A stretch of 58,901 bases of DNA from Mycobacterium asiaticum (GTDB taxonomy: Bacteria; Actinomycetota; Actinomycetes; Mycobacteriales; Mycobacteriaceae): assembly GCF_001673365.1 (NCBI RefSeq), contig NZ_LZLS01000181.1, forward strand, positions 1-58,901, in the 5' to 3' direction. The notes beneath the pieces are model-generated. The model did no database searches. It was given only the letters and a program-made list of their open reading frames with translations, and was not told the origin of the DNA. The position numbers and the translations under genes were made by a program. Shown here one piece after another: positions 53,147 through 58,901 of this stretch (the first letter of the stretch is position 1; every line of letters begins with the position of its first letter).

Positions 53147-54721
53147 TTAGTGCGCGAAGTGGCGGGCGCCGGTCAAGTACAGCGTGATCCCGGCCTTGGC
53201 GGCCGCGGCGGTCACCTCGTCGTCGCGCACCGACCCGCCCGGGTGCACGATCGCCTTGACCCCGGCGCCGGTCAGGGTTTCCAGTCCGTCGGGGAACGGG
53301 AAGAACGCGTCTGAGGCCCCGACTGCGCCCTTGACCCGGTCGCCACCGCGTGCATTACCTCTTTCAACGGCCAGCCGCGCCGCATCGACACGATTGACCT
53401 GGCCCATGCCAACGCCAATCGTGGCGCCGCCCGCGACGACGACGATCGCATTCGACTTGACCGCCCGGCACGCGCGCCAGGCGAAGACGAGATCGGTGAG
53501 GGTGGCCGCATCAGCGGGCTCGCCGGTGGCCAGCGTCCAGTTGGCCGGGTTGTCACCGGCGGCATCGAGTTGGTCGCGTTGCTGAATGAGCAGTCCGCCG
53601 CTGATCGGCCGCAACTCGTGCCCACCAACCAGCGGTTCCGACGCCACCAACACCCGGATGTTCTTCTTGCGGGTCAACGCTTCCACGGCACCCGGCGCAT
53701 AGGCGGGCGCGACGATCACCTCGGTGAAGATGGTGCTGACATACTCCGCCATTTCGACGCTGACCTCGGTATTGGCCGCGATGACGCCGCCGAATGCACT
53801 CAGCGGGTCGCAGTCGTGGGCCTTGCGGTGGGCGTCGGCGACCGAGACATCGGAGATCGCGATGCCGCACGGGTTGGCGTGTTTGATGATCGCCACACAG
53901 GTCTGCTCATGGTCGAAGGCGGCCCGCCACGCCGCGTCCGCATCGGTGAAGTTGTTGTAGGACATCTCTTTTCCGTGCAACTGCTCGGCCTGCGCCAGAC
54001 CCGGCCAGGCGGCCGGATCGGCGTAGAGCGCGGCCTGCTGATGCGGGTTCTCGCCGTAGCGCAGGGTCGCCTCGCGCCGCCAATTGCGTGCGAAGAAATG
54101 CGGGAATTCCTGCGCCGGCCCTTCGGGGGCCAACGTGGACTGCATCCAGGTGGCGACGGCGATGTCGTATTCGGCGGTGTGCTGAAAAGCCAACGACGCC
54201 AGCGTTTTGCGCTCGGCGAGGGTAAAGCCGCCGTCGCGCACCGCCGCCAACACACCGTCGTAGCCGCGCGGGTCGACGACGACGGCGACGCTGGGGTGGT
54301 TCTTTGCCGCGGCGCGCACCATCGACGGCCCACCGATGTCGATCTGCTCGACGCACTCGTCGACGCCAGCCCCGGATGCGACGGTCTGGGTGAACGGGTA
54401 GAGGTTGACCACGACGAGTTCGAATGCCTTGACTCCGAGCTCTTCCAGCGCCGCCTCATGCGCTGGTTTGCGTAGGTCGGCCAGCAGCCCGGCGTGCACT
54501 TTGGGGTGCAGCGTCTTGACGCGGCCGTCGAGCACCTCGGGGAACCCGGTGAGCTCCTCGACGCGGGTTACCGGAATCGCTTTGTCGGCAATGGTCTTGG
54601 CCGTCGAACCGGTCGAGACGATCTCGACGCCGGCCGCGGCCAGCCCCTGGGCGAGTTCGACCAACCCGGTCTTGTCGTACACGCTGATCAACGCCCGCCG
54701 GATCGGCTTCTTGTCGCTCAT
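53147..54721 (-). CDS. purH: AICAR transformylase / IMP cyclohydrolase
   Basis: 524 residues, the usual size. The N-terminal IMP cyclohydrolase has [48 protein letters not shown] and [15 protein letters not shown]. The C-terminal transformylase contains the Lys-His catalytic pair in [15 protein letters not shown] and the end [26 protein letters not shown]. It performs the last two steps of IMP synthesis using 10-formyl-THF. The start overlaps the purN stop by four bases (ATGA). Equivalent of Rv0957. Confidence 0.97.
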   Translation of the reverse strand: MSDKKPIRRALISVYDKTGLVELAQGLAAAGVEIVSTGSTAKTIADKAIPVTRVEELTGFPEVLDGRVKTLHPKVHAGLLADLRKPAHEAALEELGVKAFELVVVNLYPFTQTVASGAGVDECVEQIDIGGPSMVRAAAKNHPSVAVVVDPRGYDGVLAAVRDGGFTLAERKTLASLAFQHTAEYDIAVATWMQSTLAPEGPAQEFPHFFARNWRREATLRYGENPHQQAALYADPAAWPGLAQAEQLHGKEMSYNNFTDADAAWRAAFDHEQTCVAIIKHANPCGIAISDVSVADAHRKAHDCDPLSAFGGVIAANTEVSVEMAEYVSTIFTEVIVAPAYAPGAVEALTRKKNIRVLVASEPLVGGHELRPISGGLLIQQRDQLDAAGDNPANWTLATGEPADAATLTDLVFAWRACRAVKSNAIVVVAGGATIGVGMGQVNRVDAARLAVERGNARGGDRVKGAVGASDAFFPFPDGLETLTGAGVKAIVHPGGSVRDDEVTAAAAKAGITLYLTGARHFAH

Positions 54722-55347
54722 CCCAGCACAGCCTTTCGTTCAAATACCGTCACGCCGCGCGTCGCTATCGCGGCCACCACATCAACCAGGAGTTGTCGTT
54801 CTACGACCTTGATGCGTTCATGCAAGGTCTCTTCGTTGTCGCCGTCGAATACCTCGACGGGCCGTTGCGCCAGGATCGGACCGGTGTCCACGCCGGCATC
54901 CACCAGGTGCACAGTACAGCCGGTGACTTTTACCCCGTAGGTCAGCGCGTCGCGCACCCCATGCGCGCCGGGAAATGCCGGCAGCAGCGCCGGATGGGTG
55001 TTGAGGGTGCGTCCGCTGAACCGTGAAAGGAATTGCGGCCCAAGGATTCTCATGAACCCCGCGGATACCACCAGATCTGGGTGGTGCGCGTCGGTGGCCG
55101 CCGTGATCGCGGCATCCCAGGCCTCACGGCTGTCGTAATCTCCGACCCGGGCGGCGAAGACCGGGATCGCGGCGTCGGCAGCGATCTCGGTGGCCCGGCA
55201 AGCACGATCGACGCCGACTGCCACGACCCGCGCCGGGAAGTCGCCCTGGGCGGCCTCGAGCAGCGAATTCAACAGCGAACCGGTGCCGGATGCCAACACC
55301 ACCAGTCGCGAAGGCGCACTCGGGGGCACACGGAGCGGTTCGGGCAC
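54718..55347 (-). CDS. purN: Phosphoribosylglycinamide formyltransferase 1
   Basis: 209 residues. 10-formyl-THF-dependent GAR transformylase, the third step of purine synthesis. [20 protein letters not shown] holds the phosphate-binding loop. [47 protein letters not shown] region contains the catalytic Asn-His in [34 protein letters not shown] carries the catalytic Asp. Upstream it follows perM by only nine bases, so perM-purN-purH may be cotranscribed. Equivalent of Rv0956. Confidence 0.97.
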   Translation of the reverse strand: MPEPLRVPPSAPSRLVVLASGTGSLLNSLLEAAQGDFPARVVAVGVDRACRATEIAADAAIPVFAARVGDYDSREAWDAAITAATDAHHPDLVVSAGFMRILGPQFLSRFSGRTLNTHPALLPAFPGAHGVRDALTYGVKVTGCTVHLVDAGVDTGPILAQRPVEVFDGDNEETLHERIKVVERQLLVDVVAAIATRGVTVFERKAVLG

Positions 55348-55356
55348 GAAGCGAGC

Positions 55357-56754
55357 CTAGTGGGGCGGGTTGTCGGGTGAATCCCCTGTGGCTGGACCGT
55401 CCGCCTCGGGTTGCTCGGGTTCTTCGGAGGCGGGCTCGACGGTATCGTTCTCCTCGAGTATGACGTCGTCGTCGAAGCGCCCCAGCACCGGCTCTTCCTG
55501 ATCGGGTTCCGCCGGCTTAGGGCGCGACCGTCGCAGCGCAGGACGCCGGAACCGGACGCCACCGGTCATCAGCACGGTGAGCGCACCGACTGTGGTGAAC
55601 CAGAAAAGCACACCGAGAAACAACGCGCTGTGGTCGACGCCGACGTCGCCGAAGTTTCCCAACTTGCCGCTCCCGCCGTAGCCGAGCAACGTCATCGCCG
55701 ACGCCCCCAGCACGGCCGCGACCAGCAATTTGGCCAGGGCCGCAACAGGCGGCAGCGGTCGTCGGGCGCACTGCTGCCCGACCGCCACCCCGGACGACGC
55801 ACCGATGATCAGCAGCGCAACCCAGACCGGTCCCAACGGTGGGGTCGGGGCCGCGGCCAGGATCGGTAACGCCGGCACATCACCACCGAAGACGGTAAAA
55901 GAGCTGAACGTCGCGAAACCGATGTGGGCGCTGGACCCGACCGCGACAGCAGAGGCGCCCACGATCACGTTGGGCGTGTACAACACCGACAGCGCGGTGA
56001 GATTGAACTGGCCCCAGATGGATTCGGTGATCGCGTAGAGGTCCTGCATGGTCGCCCAGTGCACCACCAGCGATCCCGCGGTCACGATGCCGGAAAGTCC
56101 CAGCAAGGCCAGGACCCCGGCGGTGGCGGCACGCAGCGAATCGCCGAACCAATTCGGCAGCGGCGAAGACGCCACGGTGCGCCGGCCTACCCGCGACCAA
56201 ACCCCGATCGCGGCGCCGATCAGGTGCACCACCAGCACGCTGGTGAAGGCGCGCAGCGCGCTGGGCGTCTGCAATTCGGTGAGCACCGACGACGCGTCGT
56301 GGATGACCGCCAGAGCGATCGCCGTCATCAGCAACGGTCCGCCCAGCGCCGAGGCGACGACCCAGCGCACAACCAGCCACGACGAGTACGGCGAAGTGGC
56401 CCGGGCCGTAGTCCGCGCGGTCCCCCACACCATCAACAGCACCGGCAGCAGCGGCATCACGCCCAACTCGCGTCCGCCGATCGAGATAGGCACCTGGTGC
56501 ACGCCCAGCCACATGCTGGCTATGGCACCCAGCGCGCCGGTCATGTCGCTATTGGCGATCAGCAACTGCAGGAGCGTGACCGCGGCGATGACGACCAGCG
56601 CCACCACGGCCGGTGCGAACGCGACCCGGACCAGGTCACGCGCCTGGCGGGCTCCCGCTGTCCGGTCTTGCCCGCTTCCGGATCCTCTTCCAGGTCCTCT
56701 TTCAGGGCGTCTTTCGGGGCCCCTGTCCCAGCGGCTTTCCGACACCCGTGTCAC
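55357..56754 (-). CDS. perM: Cell-division membrane protein PerM (DUF6350)
   Basis: 465 residues from GTG 56752-56754. A charged Arg/Pro/Gly N-terminus ([15 protein letters not shown]) is followed by eight to ten membrane helices and a C-terminal acidic tail ([23 protein letters not shown]). Matches Rv0955 (about 455 aa), PerM, needed for persistence in mice and reported to stabilise the divisome protein FtsB under magnesium limitation. A second septal candidate gene (DUF5336) lies directly upstream, 39 bases away. The N-terminal RGP repeats are encoded by a short degenerate repeat and may vary in length. Confidence 0.88.
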   Translation of the reverse strand: MTRVSESRWDRGPERRPERGPGRGSGSGQDRTAGARQARDLVRVAFAPAVVALVVIAAVTLLQLLIANSDMTGALGAIASMWLGVHQVPISIGGRELGVMPLLPVLLMVWGTARTTARATSPYSSWLVVRWVVASALGGPLLMTAIALAVIHDASSVLTELQTPSALRAFTSVLVVHLIGAAIGVWSRVGRRTVASSPLPNWFGDSLRAATAGVLALLGLSGIVTAGSLVVHWATMQDLYAITESIWGQFNLTALSVLYTPNVIVGASAVAVGSSAHIGFATFSSFTVFGGDVPALPILAAAPTPPLGPVWVALLIIGASSGVAVGQQCARRPLPPVAALAKLLVAAVLGASAMTLLGYGGSGKLGNFGDVGVDHSALFLGVLFWFTTVGALTVLMTGGVRFRRPALRRSRPKPAEPDQEEPVLGRFDDDVILEENDTVEPASEEPEQPEADGPATGDSPDNPPH

Positions 56755-56793
56755 TCTTCGCGCACGGGCCCGACTAGGCGCGACAGCGCACGG

Positions 56794-57750
56794 TTAAACC
56801 GGCGCTGAACCAGGCGCCGACTGCTGGCCCTGGCCGTAGGACTGCTGCTGACCTCCGGCCTGGTTGCCGTAGTTGACCGGGGCCGACCCGCCCTGGGAGC
56901 CGGTGCCGGCGCTGACCGCGGGCGGTGGGCTGAAGCTCGGGAAACCGGTCGGCGGGGTGTGGGTGGACTGTCCCTGCTGAGACTGAGGTTGAGACTGTCC
57001 CTGCTGAGGCTGGGACTGGGGCTGGGACTGTGGCACCACCTGGGTGGGCGATTGAGACGCGAACCCGCCCGACGACGGGTTGGACGAGTAGCCGCCGCCG
57101 TACTGCGAGCCGTAACCGGACTGGCCAGGGTTCTGCGCGGGCTGCTGGGCATTGGGCTGACCGTAGTACCCGCCCGGCTGACCGCCGTACTGCCCGTACT
57201 GGCCGTATTGCCCGTATCCACCGAACGGGTCGTACTTGGGACGCGGCGTGGGCGCGGTGATAACGCCAGCGTCCAGGAGCAGCGCGCCCACGGCGGCCAC
57301 CGCCTGAAACACGAGGCACACCAGAACGATCCACAGTGCCCACCCGGCCGAGAACGAATCGGGCTTGTTGAAGATCACGTAGATAATCAAGAGCACACTG
57401 AGCACCGAAAGCACCGCGACGACCGGTAGGTAGCTCTTGGCTTTGGGCAGCAAGCTGACACCGGCCAGCAAGGCGGCCAGGACAGCGATGGGAATCGCGT
57501 ATCCAGCGTCCGCGGAAATCTCGCTGCCGAGCCCGCTGACTTCCGACTTATAGGTGAGCATCGGCCCGAAACTGAAGAAGTAGGCCAACAGGCCCAGCGA
57601 CGCGACCGCGATAGTCAGGTACAGCCCCAACTTGCTTTCGCCGGGCTCGCTCTGCGCGGCAGCGGGTGCGGTACCGGTGGGACCGTAGGACCCGGACGGT
57701 GGTTGTTGCTGTGCTGGCGGATAGCCGGGGCTACCGGGCGAGTAGGTCAT
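56794..57750 (-). CDS. DUF5336 membrane protein, 34 kDa antigen homologue (Rv0954-like)
   Basis: 318 residues. A short Pro/Gln N-terminus, four membrane helices between about 40 and 165 ([75 protein letters not shown]), then a long disordered tail rich in Gly, Gln, Tyr and Pro ([32 protein letters not shown]). The 34 kDa antigen of M. avium paratuberculosis and Rv0954 (about 303 aa) share this plan, and mycobacterial members have been placed at the septum. Its neighbour perM supports a division role. ATG start; the divergent oxidoreductase gene is 176 bases away. Confidence 0.88.
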   Translation of the reverse strand: MTYSPGSPGYPPAQQQPPSGSYGPTGTAPAAAQSEPGESKLGLYLTIAVASLGLLAYFFSFGPMLTYKSEVSGLGSEISADAGYAIPIAVLAALLAGVSLLPKAKSYLPVVAVLSVLSVLLIIYVIFNKPDSFSAGWALWIVLVCLVFQAVAAVGALLLDAGVITAPTPRPKYDPFGGYGQYGQYGQYGGQPGGYYGQPNAQQPAQNPGQSGYGSQYGGGYSSNPSSGGFASQSPTQVVPQSQPQSQPQQGQSQPQSQQGQSTHTPPTGFPSFSPPPAVSAGTGSQGGSAPVNYGNQAGGQQQSYGQGQQSAPGSAPV

Positions 57751-57903
57751 AAGTCCTCCTGTTGCTTCCGGTGCCGCTTACTTGCTGCAGTGGCGCCATG
57801 GTGCTGCGGTGCTTCTGCGCCGACTTTCGATCAACCACGCTAGCGCACGTTTCCCAACAAATGCTGTTGGCCGCCCACCCCGGGGGGCGCCCGCAGGCAA
57901 AAG

Positions 57904-57917
57904 TAGAACACGTTCTA
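57904..57917. promoter_or_regulatory. KstR-type operator before the LLM oxidoreductase
   Basis: TAGAACACGTTCTA is a 14-base palindrome, perfect except for the central AC. It fits the KstR motif (TnnAACnnGTTnnA core, best form TAGAACnnGTTCTA). It ends ten bases before the ATG at 57927, so KstR binding would block transcription until cholesterol-derived CoA esters are present. Rv0953c is listed in the KstR regulon as I recall. Confidence 0.88.
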
Positions 57918-57926
57918 AATTGGGGC

Positions 57927-58769
57927 ATGGACTACGGGCTTGTTCTGTTCACCAGCGACCGGGGCATTTCCCCCGCGTCTGCCGCCAAACTCGCCGACGA
58001 GCACGGCTTTCATACGTTCTACGTGCCAGAACACACGCACATTCCGATCAAGCGCGAGGCGGCCCACCCCACCACCGGTGACGCGTCGTTGCCCGACGAC
58101 CGCTATATGCGCACGTTGGACCCCTGGGTGAGCCTCGGCGCGGCGTGCGCGGTGACCTCGCGCGTCCGCTTGTCCACGGCCGTGGCGCTGCCGGTGGAGC
58201 ACGATCCGATCACGTTGGCCAAAAGTATTGCCACGCTGGACCATCTGTCCGGCGGGCGGGTAAGCCTCGGCGTCGGATTCGGTTGGAACACCGACGAACT
58301 TGCCGACCACAATGTGCCGCCGGGTCGGCGTCGCACCATGCTGCGCGAATACCTCGAGGCAATGCGGGCGCTGTGGACGCAGGAAGAGGCCGAATATGAC
58401 GGCGAGTTCGTCAAGTTCGGACCGAGTTGGGCGTGGCCCAAGCCCGTTCAGCCACACATCCCCGTCCTGGTGGGTGCGGCGGGCACCGAGAAGAACTTCA
58501 AATGGATCGCGCGCAGCGCCGACGGCTGGATCACCACACCGCGCGACTTCGACATCGACGCGCCCGTGAAGTTGTTGCAGGACACCTGGGCAGCGGCCGG
58601 CCGCGATGGTGCACCGCAGATCGTGGCGCTCGATTTCAAGCCGGACGCGGAGAAGTTGGCGCGTTGGGCCGATCTCGGTGTGACGGAGGTGCTCTTCGGG
58701 CTGCCGGACAGGTCCGTTGAAGAAGTCGCCGCGTATGTGCAGCGGCTGGCGGGCAAGCTGGGCATTTAG
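57927..58769 (+). CDS. F420-dependent LLM-class oxidoreductase (Rv0953c-like)
   Basis: 280 residues from ATG 57927 (GGGG just upstream). Luciferase-like monooxygenase TIM barrel of the actinobacterial F420 group: MDYGLVLFTSDRGISPASAA, HTFYVPEHTHIPIKREAAHP, VALPVEHDPITLAKSIATLD, GGRVSLGVGFGWNTDELADH, FGPSWAWPKPVQPHIPVLVG. The early His of PEHTHIP and the NTDE helix are typical of TIGR03619-type F420 enzymes. The KstR box directly upstream points to a role in sterol or related lipid catabolism; the reaction is not known. Length agrees with Rv0953c (282). Confidence 0.9.
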   Translation: MDYGLVLFTSDRGISPASAAKLADEHGFHTFYVPEHTHIPIKREAAHPTTGDASLPDDRYMRTLDPWVSLGAACAVTSRVRLSTAVALPVEHDPITLAKSIATLDHLSGGRVSLGVGFGWNTDELADHNVPPGRRRTMLREYLEAMRALWTQEEAEYDGEFVKFGPSWAWPKPVQPHIPVLVGAAGTEKNFKWIARSADGWITTPRDFDIDAPVKLLQDTWAAAGRDGAPQIVALDFKPDAEKLARWADLGVTEVLFGLPDRSVEEVAAYVQRLAGKLGI

Positions 58770-58901
58770 GTTTTCGCGCGCTTCGGCCCGCTCGGCCCGC
58801 TCGGACCGCCCGACCGCTCGCTGGCCGCTTCGGGCCGTCATCAACGCCACCTCGCCCGGCCTGCCCGCCGTCGGGATCATCACCGGAGGCTTGCCGCGCC
58901 G
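58770..58901. other. Right edge, no gene assigned
   Basis: 132 bases after the oxidoreductase stop. Several frames are open to the edge on both strands and the first 60 bases are a low-complexity run of GGCCCGCTC-like units (58784-58810). A coding region may enter from outside, but I cannot recognise any product or choose a strand. sucD, which follows in H37Rv, is not evident. Confidence 0.4.

Noticed and set aside
57915..58883. 322-codon minus-strand frame opposite the LLM oxidoreductase
   Set aside because: Antisense to a conserved gene; no motif. It leaves open only the possibility that something enters from the right edge.

Overview
The window is high-GC actinobacterial DNA that I assign to Mycobacterium. 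It is very probably a slow-growing non-tuberculous species, not the M. tuberculosis complex. From 5.5 kb to the right end it follows, in inverted orientation, the order I remember for M. tuberculosis H37Rv from about Rv1006 back to Rv0953c: pabB, a Rv1004c-like secreted repeat protein, rsmI, pmt, arcA, an AlkB-like gene, pat, sepX/glpR, rimJ, a moeA paralogue, galU, a 5-FTHF cyclo-ligase, ruc, a SAF protein, mscL, moaB2, pepD, mprB, mprA, rpmF, an atuA-like gene, fadE13, accD2, accA2, fadE12, echA7, a DUF1707 gene, VWA and AAA+ genes, purH, purN, perM, a 34 kDa antigen homologue and an F420-type oxidoreductase. Several H37Rv genes are missing at their expected places: grcC2 with Rv0986-0988, the PE_PGRS genes beside rpmF, and ctpV/csoR. 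All species comparisons are from memory, not from a search.

Left region (1-10.3 kb): the edge cuts a DUF222/13E12-family gene. Next comes a minus-strand envelope-polysaccharide cluster. A GAF-GGDEF-EAL c-di-GMP enzyme precedes a large lipoprotein. After a 189-bp gap with a palindrome follow three translationally coupled genes: a Wzz/tyrosine-kinase-like copolymerase with a degenerate P-loop, a Wzy/ligase-like membrane protein, and a GT4 glycosyltransferase fused to an FkbM methyltransferase. A second, free-standing FkbM methyltransferase is divergent. This is the best candidate here for a little-described system: a c-di-GMP-linked polysaccharide assembly locus in a mycobacterium.

10.3-26.3 kb: an oxidoreductase/ECF41 sigma factor pair with a matching promoter, folate synthesis (pabB), a Pro-Gly-Leu repeat protein, rsmI, protein O-mannosylation (pmt), arginine deiminase, DNA/RNA repair (AlkB-like), two tandem DUF5642 lipoproteins, the cAMP-dependent acetyltransferase pat, a methyltransferase, two unknown small proteins, an AraC regulator and an esterase.

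26.3-38.5 kb: a decayed ParE-type toxin-antitoxin pair lies against tRNA-Ala(CGC). The cell-division pair sepX/glpR and moeA-like glp follows, separated by rimJ and a striking 0.3-kb degenerate repeat. Then come galU, folate salvage, the CIRCE-controlled redox chaperone ruc, a SAF protein, mscL, moaB2 and the envelope-stress module mprA-mprB-pepD with an MprA box.

38.5-58.9 kb: a TetR-type palindrome heads an atuA-fadE13-accD2-accA2-fadE12-echA7 operon, which looks like acyclic-terpenoid or branched-chain acyl-CoA degradation. A DUF1707 gene, a WXG100-like/DUF1023 hydrolase pair (probable type VII substrates), the MoxR-type AAA+/VWA pair, purH-purN, perM, a DUF5336 membrane protein and an LLM oxidoreductase under a KstR box complete the window.
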